Shown here piece after piece: positions 11,291-21,939 of a stretch of 64,000 nucleotides of DNA. The translations under genes and the position numbers were made by a program. Below the pieces are notes generated by a model. The model did no database searches, was not told the origin of the DNA, and saw nothing but the letters and a program-made list of their open reading frames with translations. The DNA comes from Mytilus trossulus (taxonomy: Eukaryota; Mollusca; Bivalvia; Mytilida; Mytilidae). Numbering within the stretch: position 1 is the first letter of the stretch; every line of letters starts with the position of its first letter. The DNA lies in contig NC_086378.1 of the NCBI RefSeq assembly GCF_036588685.1, forward strand, positions 80,865,127 to 80,929,126. Direction: 5' to 3'.

Positions 11291-12022
11291 TAATTACAGT
11301 GTGATCTTTTCAAAATTCACAACAGATAAACAAAGAGGGAAGTTAAACGTTGGAAAAACCAAAGTGTCTAATGGAGCATCATAAAAATAAAACAAATACA
11401 CATTTATTTACTCGTCTTATCTTATATAGTGAATAGCTATAAGACGATGTGGTATGAGTGCCAGTGACCCAAAATGTGTCAGTGCCATTTCGAAATGAAA
11501 CATGTCTGCTGCAAATCTGTCTACAAGAACCCGTATATACCATAACATTACAAGACAACATAGCAGCGTATTGAGTAAATACAATCAACACAAACACACA
11601 CCTGATCGAGCAGGGATATGAAATATTAATTTAACAGTAGGACATTGTATTGATCTCTATGCCCTAGGTGAATAAATAGAACAGAATCATCATCTTAATG
11701 TCATTTACATCTAAGTGAATAAATAGATACTCATATATCCATGATAGAAATATGTAGGTATTTACATTCTAGAATGTATTTAAATCTTTAAAAAATATAA
11801 TCTGAATAATTGTGACATACGGTTTGAACCCGGACTGCAAATATGTGAACCAGAAATGAATGAGAAATTATGAAAAAGAACAGTAAACACCATCCAATAA
11901 TATGATTCGATCAATTAACAATTTTTTACCTCCTTTTTATCAAATGATAACAGATTTAATTTCTTTATTCGAAAAACAATTAAATCTGCTGATCAAACTC
12001 ACATTAACTTCAAATACACTAA

Positions 12023-12166
12023 CCAAACTCACATAAACGACTAATAAAATGATAATTTATGAAATATGAAATTTATAAACATACCTGTGTTCGACCAAAC
12101 TCGCATAAACAGATAATAAAATGAGAATTATGAAATATAAAATTAAAAAACATACCTGAGTCAATA
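12023..12166. repeat. 72-bp tandem pair carrying donor-like motifs
   Basis: Two units starting CCAAACTC at 12023 and 12095, each ending in ACATACCTG, which on the minus strand reads CAGGTATGT, a perfect 5' splice-site consensus. A partial third unit precedes at about 11995. Confidence 0.6.
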
Positions 12167-12207
12167 TAGACTTAGATTAAATAATTCTTAGATGAAACAG
12201 AACTCAC

Positions 12208-12329
12208 CTTAATCAAATTCAGTCCTTACTTAGCAAATGCTTTCCGGTATTTTTCGAAATCGATTCCTGTAAATACGTATTGCAAAATGTAATAACTTGT
12301 GTGTACTTAGTAAATACCATCTATTTATA
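12208..12329 (-). promoter_or_regulatory. Candidate TATA box and untranslated first exon of tetraspanin A
   Basis: On the minus strand TATAAATA occupies 12329-12322. About 115 bp downstream a strong donor AAG|GTGAGT sits at 12208|12207. This could start transcription near 12295 and splice to the acceptor at 9935-9933, leaving the 17-nt leader of coding exon 1. The pairing is inferred from signals only; no transcript evidence is available. Confidence 0.35.
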
Positions 12330-12399
12330 AAACGCAATACCAATACCTGACATCAGTTATCAGATACCTTAAACGCTTGAATACCTTGGACAAAGAGTT

Positions 12400-13000
12400 T
12401 ATTACCTATAAGTTTGAATATGTATGAGTAAACATCGATCAAACGAATAATATTTTGATCATTGACACTATGGGTAATTTCATATGAAAAAGTATACACA
12501 AAATGAAGCACGATCTATTGTAAAATAATCACGACTTATTGTTGATCGTTGCTTGCTTAAAGTCCAGTGGCGGCTATTTCATTCATGATCAGAAAGGGAA
12601 CAATTTTACAAGAAATACAATAGGTAGGTATTGTTATAGGGGCTGGCTTTTGTGGAGGTCGGAGAAACTCGGAATGACACCGGAAAATGAGGAATTTGAT
12701 CTTGCATCTGTTTCTTCCCGTATGTATACCTTAATACATCACGTGATATGTTAAGGGAAATATAGGGGGAATGTCGAAGACAAGTGCCTGGGTATATTGG
12801 ATAGGCCTATGGGACAAATGTTTTACCTGACAACATACATGAACCACCTTCGGATCGCTATAAAAAGTTTTAGATCTGGTTCTTAGAGCGTGATATTCTT
12901 TACGAGACAACGGATTCCACTTAACAAAAACATATACTAGTTCAGTGATAATGAACGCCATACTAAATAAAACTTGTTTTAATTCTCTTTATTTTTGTCA
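12400..13000. repeat. Patchwork of dispersed repeat fragments
   Basis: AAAGTCCAGTGGCGGCTATT at 12558 begins a family also at 20933 and 26438. CCTTAATACATCACGTGATA at 12731 opens a near-palindrome ending TTAAGG. On the minus strand, the 12930-12970 piece (ATACTAGTTCAGTGATAATG in + orientation) matches an inverted copy near 15100. Short open frames here are not gene-like. Confidence 0.45.
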
Positions 13001-13439
13001 TACTTATTTTTTCATCATCGTGCTTCTGTAATTGGCGAGGGAATAGAAATATTGTCTCTTAGGTGTTCTCTCGACGTTCACCAAACTCTTGCCGAAGTGG
13101 AGCATCTGTTCGGCTATGTGGGGTGTACAATACGCAAACACATCTGGTATGAATATAAGAGGAGAACAACGACACAACATAAAAATGTAACACACACAGA
13201 AACAAACTAAGCATTAGACAAAACCCGATGAGAATAACAAATATAGCATCAAAACCAAATATACGAATTTGGGATAGAAAATTACCGTAACACCTCTAAT
13301 AGTAATGTGAATTCACACTCAAACACAAGAGAAAACAAACGACACAATGGAAATACAACGTTAAAATGTAACACACACTGAAACGAACTACTTATAATAT
13401 AACGATGGTCATATTCCTGACTTGGTACAGGACATTTTT

Positions 13440-13640
13440 AAAGAAGAAATGGTGGGTCGAACCTGTTTTTGTGGCATGCCAAACCTCGCACTTTAATGGC
13501 AATCTTAAATATAACATTAAAATGGCAACATAATATTACAGGAATACAATACGACAAAAACCTGACCATAGAGCAGACAACGTTACTTTACCAGCGATGT
13601 TTCTGTTGATCTTTTGAACAACACAGTTCTCTTTTGTAAG
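13440..13640. repeat. Dispersed repeat fragment (second copy of the 301-420 family)
   Basis: TCGAACCTGTTTTTGTGGC...AAACCTCGCACTTTAATGGC matches the 301 and 31588 copies. Neighbouring sequence to 14260 is AT-rich with nothing nameable. Confidence 0.45.
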
Positions 13641-14277
13641 ACATTTTTATAATTATTTTGACCTTTTATATATTGTTGTTACTATACTATATTACATGTA
13701 GTAGTATTTACAATAAATCAACTCCACAATTATTGTCATCAGCATTTATTTTCTCATGGGCTGGAATGGACAAGAATTATAAAACGTAGAACAAGTCCAG
13801 TTTATCATTTACCAAGGTCATGGACTTTTTCTTTATTCAAAACTACATATATTACCTTTTCGTTGAAGTTTCATGTTTATTTTGCTTATCAGTGACGCAT
13901 TAAATTTGATTACAATGGATTGAAAGAAATTGCACATGACTTCCTCGTCAAGATAATTTTTTCTTTTTAAATAAAACCCAATAAATAATTAAAGGGCTGG
14001 TTTCATATCACTGTTTGAATTGATATATTTATGCACAAGACACAAATCTGTAACCCATTAATATGTAATCGCACACATTAAATTGGCCTTGTACACTTTT
14101 TATAAAAAAAATCCAGTAAAGTATTCAAATATTCCATCCGAGAAACATTGAGTTTGTCTGTTACATGTACGCTAGTTATCAGCACTTGGCAGTTTGACTT
14201 TAAAATTTTGGTCCTCAATGCTCAAACTAAGTACTTAATTTTGAAGTTTTATCTTTTTATTTAGTACACACTGATGA

Positions 14278-14390
14278 CAATCTAATTAAAATTAAATCTC
14301 CGCACTTGCTCATTTTTTATGCTTGGTCGGTGCGTGGGAGTTCCCTCAGCGACCAAGCATGACAAAAAAAATGAGCAAGTGCGAAAATTG
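14278..14390. mobile_element. 113-bp hairpin element inserted in a hammerhead-like repeat
   Basis: Direct repeats CACTGATGA flank it exactly (14269-14277 and 14391-14399), as a 9-bp target-site duplication would. Inside, CGCACTTGCTCATTTTTT (14301-14318) pairs with its complement ending at 14383, and GCTTGGTCG (14321-14329) pairs with CGACCAAGC (14350-14358). The outer ends read CAAT...ATTG. Confidence 0.65.
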
Positions 14391-14432
14391 CACTGATGAG
14401 TCTTCTGTGGATAAAACGCGCGTTTTGGCGTA
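14386..14432 (+). ncRNA. Degenerate hammerhead-ribozyme-like motif (copy 1)
   Basis: CTGATGA at 14393-14399, then a weak helix II GTCT...GGAT with two G-U pairs, AAAA where a hammerhead needs GAAA, and ACGC/GCGT for helix III. The catalytic G12 position is therefore lost and the copy is probably inactive. The 3' flank (AAAATTGGTTCTGGCATC) is shared with the other copies. Confidence 0.45.
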
Positions 14433-14980
14433 AACAAAATTGGTTCTGGCATCTTTGGCGAGTTTTTGTTCTCATCTATAAACAACGATAACATATGCGT
14501 CAGTTTAATATTTGAGGTAAGAAACAAATAGTGAATTATAATTACTGAAATCAATCTGGAAGTCATATTCTGGAACCTATTACACATGTGTATGATTGAT
14601 ATAAACAGTTACTTATTCTTTTATACTGACCCTTACATTTTGAAATTGAACTCGGAACACTTAACGTCGCGCCAAGAATTGTTACTGGGAAAACATTTTA
14701 ATAACTTGCAGTGTGGATTATATAGAGTTACAAGTCTGAAATACGGCCGGGACAGCCTGTCTGACAAAAAAGCCGTTAGATGTCAGAGTGATCATTGACA
14801 AATATACTTCGGGCATTGCCTTACAATTATTGATGCGATTGAATGATTGTATTCTAATGTTAACACTTGACATACTTGAGGTAAGGTAAGCACACAGGGC
14901 TTTGCCACATCGGGGAAAATTTTGTCACAATAAAACAAATAAATAAACTCATCATAGATACCAGGACCAAATTTAGTATA

Positions 14981-15288
14981 TGCCAGACGCGCGTTTCGTC
15001 TACAAAAGACTACCCCGAGTCCCAAGTCAGGAGCCTCTGGCCTTTGTTAGTCTTGTATTTTTTTAATTTAAGCTTCTTGTTTAAAATTTGGAAATTAGTA
15101 TGGCGTTCATTATCACTGAACTAGTATATATTTGTTTAGATGCCAGTTGAAGGACGCCTTCGGGTGCGGGAATTTTTCGCTACATTGAAGACCTGTTGGT
15201 GACCTTCTGCTGTTATTTTTTCTATGGTCGGGTTGTTGTCTCTTTGACACCTTCCCCATTTCCATTCTCAATTTTATCATCTGTGACG
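14981..15288 (-). ncRNA. Hammerhead-ribozyme-like motif split by an insertion (copy 2)
   Basis: On the minus strand CGTCA (15288-15284) and CAGATGA (15283-15277, canonical CTGATGA) form the 5' half. The 3' half lies about 265 bp away: GTCT...AGAC helix II in 15010-14997, GAAA at 14996-14993, ACGC/GCGT, C at 14985 and TGGC at 14984-14981. The intervening 15011-15276 is a known-looking dispersed repeat also at 49015-49140. Confidence 0.45.
15011..15276 (-). mobile_element. Dispersed repeat (TTGAGAATGG family) inserted in the hammerhead-like copy
   Basis: Minus strand runs from TAAAATTGAGAATGG through AACAACCCGACCATAG and ATTCCCGCACCCGAAGGC to a TTGGGACTCGGGGT end. A plus-strand relative is at 49015-49140. 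I see no clean target-site duplication. Confidence 0.5.
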
Positions 15289-15289
15289 C

Positions 15290-17590
15290 TCGAATCCAAA
15301 AAAGTTAAAAAGGCCAAATAAAGTAAAGTTGAATAAAAGTAGCCCAAGGATGCACCGCGTGACACCAAATTTTTGTGTGTTATAGATATTGGCTTATTCG
15401 ATCTTTTTCTGTTGATTAAAGTTTGATCACGAGACACGCAATTGATATCCCATTAAGTGATTTAAAGGAACAGTATATATTTATTGTACCTGCATATAGT
15501 TTAAATAAACACAAATATTTTACTTTTTTTTACAATTGTATCGACATGCATTGGTGTGTGATACTAATTTTGTACACACGTAATAAATATATGTTTCACA
15601 CTACACCCGTAACCAAGGAAGTGGTAAATATTTACCCTAACTTTGTGAGAAATAATTCTAATTATAAATTGTATAACAGTATTGTGTTGTTTGAAAAAAC
15701 CTACATGTATGAATCCTTTTTGATTGTGTACTTTATAAATAAGTCTTTTTGACCTAAAATTATGTTTGAATTATTTTATACTTTTTTCCTGATGAAAATA
15801 TCGATCGAAATTAATTTTCACAAATTAGTGTAATTTAATATAATTCACTAAATGTCCCTAAACCAGAACAGTTGTGAATAAAATTTTAAAATAATATAAT
15901 TTGTTTGAGTATGCAAAACAACTTCAGGAATGTATATGACAAAGACCGGCCGTGTCTACGGCTTAGTTTTCGTTTAATTTGATTTGAACATGTTGAATGA
16001 AGACCATTTTATTTTAACCTAGCAAGCAGGATGAAAAACCCTTCACAAAATCTGAAAACTCAAGATCACGTAAATTTTTAAAAATAGAAATAGTTCCTGC
16101 TAATCAATTTTATATACCCGGCGAACAGCCAACATTTTGAATTTAAAACTATGGCAATATATGACGCGTGCCATACGAGGAGCAGGAATTTCGTATTTCA
16201 TCGAACGGTCTTGGGTTTTTGTTGGGGTTTGTGTTGCTAAAGTCTTAATTTTTCAATGCAATGTTTTGTGTACTGGTGTTTCGTTTAATGTCATGGAGTT
16301 GTTTCTTTTCGAATTATTTGTTTTGAAAAGCCTCCTTGGTATCTTCCTCCTCAATCTGAAAATAAACATTCAACGCGGACATGATTTACTAAAAAATAAA
16401 CATAAACGCGTAGTCCAAAATCCCATTTTCGAAGGGTAAAAATTTGAGTCGGTCATCACCAAGAATACAAAACAGCCTTTTAAACTAAATAATTTAGGAC
16501 ATTATCATAAAAATTATTTTGAAAACTTTTGCGTTTGTCATCTCAGACCAACAAAAAACCTAAGAGCAAGCAAATGAGGACGCAATAATAATAAAAAAAA
16601 CTTGATCTAATCTATGGTTTGTACGTCTTGTACTTCAGCGCGTGTTTCTTTGTAATAAATATTTTGTAACGAAATTAAACATAGAAAAGGAAAGAATGAA
16701 CCCAACGGTACAGCTGCTTTAAGAAATATGACTACGCTATTCTTTTAGTTCTCGTTAAAGGGTCTAGTTTTGTTTGTTCTTAAAATAGAAAACTTCCTGC
16801 TATGTAAATTTATAAATATTTTTAATATCCCATTTACAGAGTTGGTTATTGAGAAATGTTAAACCCAATGGATAATGAAATGGCATTTGCACTATTTATT
16901 ACAAGGCAAATCATTTAATGAATTTGGATGTGTCCTGTTGTACGGTTAAACTTTCATCGAGTGTAGTTAAATTCGTCCATTTCTTTGAAGTCGTGCACAA
17001 TATTTAGTTGTTGTTTAAGATCATCTATAAAAACATACCAACTATTTTATTCCCTATTAAGTTTTAAAATATTTGCTACTGGACGTTAAGTTATCAATAA
17101 GCAAAAAGGGGAGAAAAGAAACGAAGAAAGAAGAGCGATAACCATATTCATGGAGAAAAGACTATTTAGTGTTCAGTAGCAATCTCTGAGCTTCTCATCA
17201 TTGACAGTCACACTTCAGTGACCAAATGACAATTTAGAGAGAGTATACAATTTTTGATAAAGTCTCGGACCTACCATAGTATACATTTAATGCATTTGTA
17301 ACTGCTGATAGATATTATTGCGTTTTAGTTAAAAAAAAATTATATTCGTAAACGGGAACTAATCTACTTGAATCCTATCGTTCATTAGAAATGCATTAAA
17401 ATTCTTACGAATAGATAACGTATAAAATCAAACCAGCGAACCATTGATCATACACATGAAATCTCGTTTATTGATTCAATCAATTTTCTTAAAAGAGATG
17501 GAATATAAATTAGGAATACAAACAAAATTGAAAATAAAAAGATTTGTTTTCAAGCCTTAACTGAACAAAGAAAAGAATGTAAAAGAAAAA
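15290..17590. other. Intergenic, AT-rich, no gene recognised
   Basis: Contains a 109-codon open frame (15423-15752, +) and a 100-codon one (16137-16439, +) with no recognisable family and AT-rich codon content. 16120-16330 shows weak likeness to mussel dispersed repeats (TTTGTGTACTGGTGTTTCG). Otherwise nothing seen. Confidence 0.5.
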
Positions 17591-17594
17591 TGGA

Positions 17595-17700
17595 CAAATG
17601 ACAGACGGAAGCTTCATAGCATAATAATATATATGCAACCAAAATATGAGGCATCCTGGTCTCTTACCTTCTGAAACATAAGACATAAAAATCTACTACA
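17595..17700. repeat. Right-end fragment of the 147-bp tandem element family
   Basis: GACAGACGGAAGCTTCATAG...GAGGCATCCTGGTCT parallels 6413-6475 (GACTGACGGAAACTTCGTAA...GAAGCATCCAGGTCT). Confidence 0.5.
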
Positions 17701-17789
17701 GAATACGTTGAGTACCACTCAAATGGATACAAGACTTCATAAGCTAGAGATCACAATCCGTATAGCTTGGAGGGCACAAATCCGGCCCC

Positions 17790-19320
17790 CTAGATGTCAT
17801 CTCAGGGAACAGTCATTGGACCCCTATTATTCCTGGCTTATATTAATGACCTGCCACCATCAACATCTTCTGAGGCACGGTTATTTGCAGACGATTGCCT
17901 ATTTTATAGAAACATAAAGAACTTAAAGGATAGCGAGACTCTACAAGACGACCTTAACAAACTCAAAGAGTGGAAATCACGATGGCAGATGAATTTCCAT
18001 CCCGAGAAGTGCATCGTGATACGGATTACCAACAAAAGAAACCCACCGATTACACAGGCAAATTTCACTCACATCAATTTCACGTGAATTTAAATTCATG
18101 TGAATCTCACGTGAAATTCACATCAATTTCACCTCAAACGAGCTTATACGTGAAACTCACGTGAAAACATGTTTTGTGAGTTTCACGTGATTCTCATGTG
18201 AAACTCGTGTGAATTTCACATGAAATCACGTAAAAATTTTCATGTGAAATTCACATGAATTTTTCAAATAGAGTTATTCAAATAAAATATAAATTTTTAA
18301 ATTTAATTAAAATCATGAAAAATATCAATTTTTGTTGTTGCAAATTTCACGTGAAATTCATGTGAAAAATTTCACATCAGATTCATGTAAATCTCAATTC
18401 ACGTGAAATTCACATGAAAATGTTCACGTGAGTTTCATGTATAAGCTCGATTGAGGTGAATCTCACGTGAAATTTTTCATGTGAATTTCACGTGAGATTG
18501 ATGTGAAATTCATGTGAGCAAATTTTGCCTGTGTAGGAACTACCAACTACATGGTCACACCCTAGATGCAGTTGAGCATGGGAAATACCTAGGAGTAACC
18601 ATAAACCATGACCTACAGTGGAAGACACAAATCAACCAGACGGCAGTCAAAGCATCAAGGACACTAGGCTCTCCGAGAAGGAACCTAGGACGGTGTAAAC
18701 CAGAATTCAAAGCTAATGCCTACACCACCATGGTCAGACCAACCCTTGAATACGCTTCCTCTGTATGGGACGCTTACCAACATAACCTTGAAAAGGATCT
18801 AGAACAAGTACAGAGAAGGGCAGCTAGGTTCGTGTTCAATGAATGCCAAGACGTAATCCCCAGGTTGTGCCAGCTCTTAAAGACTTTAATTGAGAGTCTA
18901 AGATGGGAACCTATAAAAGATCGCCGCTGCAAAGACCGACTCACCATGGCCTACAAGATCCACATTAGATTGGTAGATATTGACCCCTCAAACTATTAAA
19001 AAACCCGGAGATTTAAGGACCAGAGGCGGCCACCGCACACACCAACAGCGCACTCTGAAAGACCAATATATGTACTCCTTACCAATATCAACCATGGAAA
19101 GGAACACACTACCGAAAATAGCCACAACAGCAGCTACACTAGAAGAGTTCAAGGTCACCCTTACCGTCCTGCCAGAGGCCTTGACAGGAGCTTCTCACAC
19201 CTAGAACTCCTGAGATCCCAGATGTACATAGTTTTATTTGTAAAGAAATTTCCTGTAAATAGTTACTGCTGTTTTTATTAATTGTGGAGGTAATGCCCCA
19301 TGATTTCACGAGCAACAGTC
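17790..19320 (+). pseudogene. Non-LTR retrotransposon reverse transcriptase fragment (CR1/Jockey-like), interrupted by a MITE
   Basis: Translated segment SQGTVIGPLLFLAYINDLP (RT motif B region) is followed by LFADDCLFY with the catalytic FADD, then the thumb/C-terminal region (KYLGVTINHDLQWKTQI, MVRPTLEYASSVWDAY, VQRRAARFV). The frame is cut by a 481-bp MITE at 18053-18533; dropping the MITE and one TA puts both sides in the same frame. A stop at about 18997-18999 and a frame change separate the last part (18980-19204). The 5' part of the element, including motif A, is missing. A relic, not an active element. Confidence 0.85.
18053..18533. mobile_element. 481-bp foldback MITE with CACGTG-rich arms and TA target-site duplication
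   Basis: Flanked by TA at 18051-18052 and 18534-18535. Termini CACAGGCAAATTTC and its complement TTTGCCTGTG form terminal inverted repeats. The arms pair over roughly 200 bp each around an AT-rich centre near 18280-18330; for example ACGAGCTTATACGTGAAACT on the left matches the complement of AGTTTCATGTATAAGCTCGA on the right. I count nine CACGTG hexamers. TA duplication and terminal repeats fit the Tc1/mariner type. Confidence 0.8.
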
Positions 19321-20060
19321 ATTTATGTACACTCAAGAAGAGTCCGACTCTGTACTGGAAAAAGAAGAATGTTCTAAAAATAGTATACACCGGATAGTAA
19401 TACTTATGTCTCGCATAATGCAACGAAGTCACAGGCTAGACAACAACTGAAACTAATAAAATTCGGTAAAATCTGGTTATCTATTCCATTTCATGATTTA
19501 TTTAAAAATGTTTTGTCACTTGGTTCTCGGGTGGATTAGTTTTGGTAATATTTATCATCATTCAGACCACAATGGTTAAAGGGAAGTCTTTCAAAAATCT
19601 CAAATGAAACACAAGCTGCAGTTATTATTTACACTTTTTTCTTCTTTATATTGATTGAAACATGATTATAATCACTTACAGCAATAGTTTGCGTCGGTTC
19701 AATTGGAAAATGTTATTCTTTAAAACATTTATTACTGTAGTAGCAGTTTCCATTTTGCTTTTGCATTAAGTAAACGTAGTAAGAGTTTATCATCAGATGA
19801 TATCGTAACTTTTCATTTCACATTAAATCAAAGTAATGTGCATTTAACTTTATATTGTAAAGTTCTTGTAGTATTAAACCTTTTAAATTTTAAGGTAACC
19901 ATACTAGGTTTGTCTGAATAAATTGTTTTTATTAGATTTGATTACATGTTGTTTGTATAAAGTCAAGTGGCAAATATATACACACATGACAAGGTTGGGA
20001 ACAAATTGAACATATATAAGTTGGTAACAAGTTTGATCTTTAGGAACTAGTGAATTAAGA
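19320..20060. other. Intergenic, AT-rich, nothing recognised
   Basis: No coding similarity, RNA gene or clear repeat structure seen. Confidence 0.5.
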
Positions 20061-20067
20061 AATGCTT

Positions 20068-20236
20068 CCGAAAGGTTGTCCTATAATATTAGACTTATCA
20101 GCTACATTCAACGGTTTTAATCAGATATTCGGTTTTACTATCAATGTTGAACGTAAAAAAAAAATCCGAATAAAAACGTTGAATGTAAATGAAATGAAAC
20201 TTCGAAGTCTTATATTATAATAGAACAACCGAAAGG
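20068..20236. mobile_element. Foldback element of about 170 bp
   Basis: Left arm CCGAAAGGTTGTCCTATAAT...ACATTCAACG...ATTCGG pairs with a right arm whose complement reads CCTTTCGGTTGTTCTATTAT...ACATTCAACG...ATTCGG. Arms of about 65 bp with small mismatches surround an A-rich centre. No transposase inside. Confidence 0.6.
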
Positions 20237-20932
20237 ATACATGTATTTGATATAGTTAGGCACGGAAAATAGAGATAATGAGATTTTCTTAATAAAAAAG
20301 TATTGTGAAAGTTTAAAGTACCTCGGACTGTAGATATTATTCAGTCGTCGAATCCCTGAATCCTCAAATGTAAAGCTTGGGACCTGCTGATAACAATCTT
20401 AATAATCCATTTATTCTGTCTAACTTGACCAACTTTTTCCACTGGTCAACATGAAATGACCAACTAAATTTGAATACAACCTGAGTAGTTCTCAAGTAAA
20501 CAAAATGTGAACTAAACGTCACCGGGTTGAATAATTTTAATAAAGCTGTATATGTATGAATTTTAAAATGTTTATAACAGTAAATAATTTTACGATTGTA
20601 ATGAATTAAATCAAAATAATACATAACGGTTTCAGTCCTAAAAACAAGTTATATACGTACGGTTTGTTAATTTTCCAACTCGTATACGCTATGTCGGTGT
20701 TCGTAGTGAGGCTTCGTGTTTCAACAAACTTAACACGTTAGATATTTCGTTTCCAAAACATTTTACTAGATAAATGCAAAACAATGCATTGGATACTTGC
20801 TAAAACATCTCAAAATTGTTACTTTTTTAATCTTGTTAATCTTTCTATTATTGTTATCCAACTGATGGATAATTTACTCTTAGACTACCTTCTGCATCTT
20901 TATTTTAACATGTTGGTGATTTTTGTCTGTTC

Positions 20933-21290
20933 AAAGTCCAGTAGCAAATGTTTCATCCAAATTCAGGACAAGAACTAGTTAGCAAAAATACATTTATTTG
21001 GGTTGTCCGAGATGAAGGACGAGAAATTTAGACTGCCACTGAAAAAAGAGGGTTCTTGAATATTGGATAGGGATTTAAATTTCGCCTTTCAACGGGCCAC
21101 TTACATACCCCTAAATAGTTGTAGCGAGGATAATTAACATGTAGAAGTTTGGCATTCTTCTCTGCGCTAGGCTTGGGATTAAACGTCCCAATTCTGACCT
21201 TCTTTTTTTTAGGACAACAAGGCTTCAATACTGAAGAATACATGTTGTTGCGCAAGCGTGATTGACAAAAAATGTATACAAATTCACAAA
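20933..21290. repeat. Dispersed repeat, AAAGTCCAGTAGCAAAT family
   Basis: Starts AAAGTCCAGTAGCAAATGTT and includes GAGAAATTTAGACTGCCACT. A parallel copy runs at 26438-26820 with the same blocks in the same order. Confidence 0.6.
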
Positions 21291-21488
21291 AATATCTTAT
21301 AGCAATTTAAGTGTTTGTATATACAGGTTGTTATTAAAAAATATATGTACATGTTTGGTTTGAATTTGTTTACTTCAAGCACGAGAAAACAGCTGGTGTT
21401 AGCCGATCTTTTAAGCTGTCAACAGTGGTGGTTTCAAAGACAGTTTGCGGTAGTAAGTTCCATTTGTATGTGTCCTTTGAAGTTTGAA

Positions 21489-21845
21489 TGTAGATATAGG
21501 AAGATGTGGTGTGAATGCCAACGAGACAACTGGCCACCCAAATAACAATTTATAAAAGTAAACCATTATAGGTTAATATACGGTCTTCAACACGGAGCCT
21601 TGGCTCACACCGAACAACAAACTATAAAGGGCCCCAAAATTACTAGTGTAAAACCATTCAGACGGGAAAACCAACGATCTAATCTATATAAAAAACGAGA
21701 AACACGTATAAATTACATTAACAAACGACAACTACTGTACATCAGATTCCCGACTTCGGACAGGTGCAAACATTTGCAGCGGTTTAAACGTTTTAATGGT
21801 ATCAAACCTTCTCCCTTTTTCTGAAACAATAGCATAACATCACAA
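21489..21845 (+). repeat. AAGATGTGG dispersed family, long copy
   Basis: Starts TAGGAAGATGTGGTGTGAAT and contains GCCAACGAGACAACT, TTATAGGTTAATATACGG, AACAAACGACAACTACTG and a CATTTGCAGCGG segment, in the order seen at 63590-64000. The 74-codon open frame across it is not a gene. Confidence 0.65.
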
Positions 21846-21939
21846 CATAGAAAATGTCTAGAGTATGATTTTGTCTTGTTCTGATGTCTGTTTGTGCAGA
21901 ATATGCAATGGAATGGCTACAAGACAATGTAAAACTTAA

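Larger units (their letters stand above)
9933..12207. other. Upstream region or 5' intron of tetraspanin A
   Basis: Mostly AT-rich without a recognisable gene. Contains fragments of the dispersed AAGATGTGG family (10360-10520 and 11185-11290, minus orientation) and a 72-bp tandem pair at 12023-12166. If the proposed TATA-driven exon at 12.2-12.3 kb is real, this is intron. Confidence 0.5.

Noticed and set aside
15786..15815. CTGATGA followed by GAAA, a second hammerhead-like match
   Set aside because: The segment between them cannot form a GC-supported helix II, and flanking helices I and III are absent; a chance match in AT-rich DNA.
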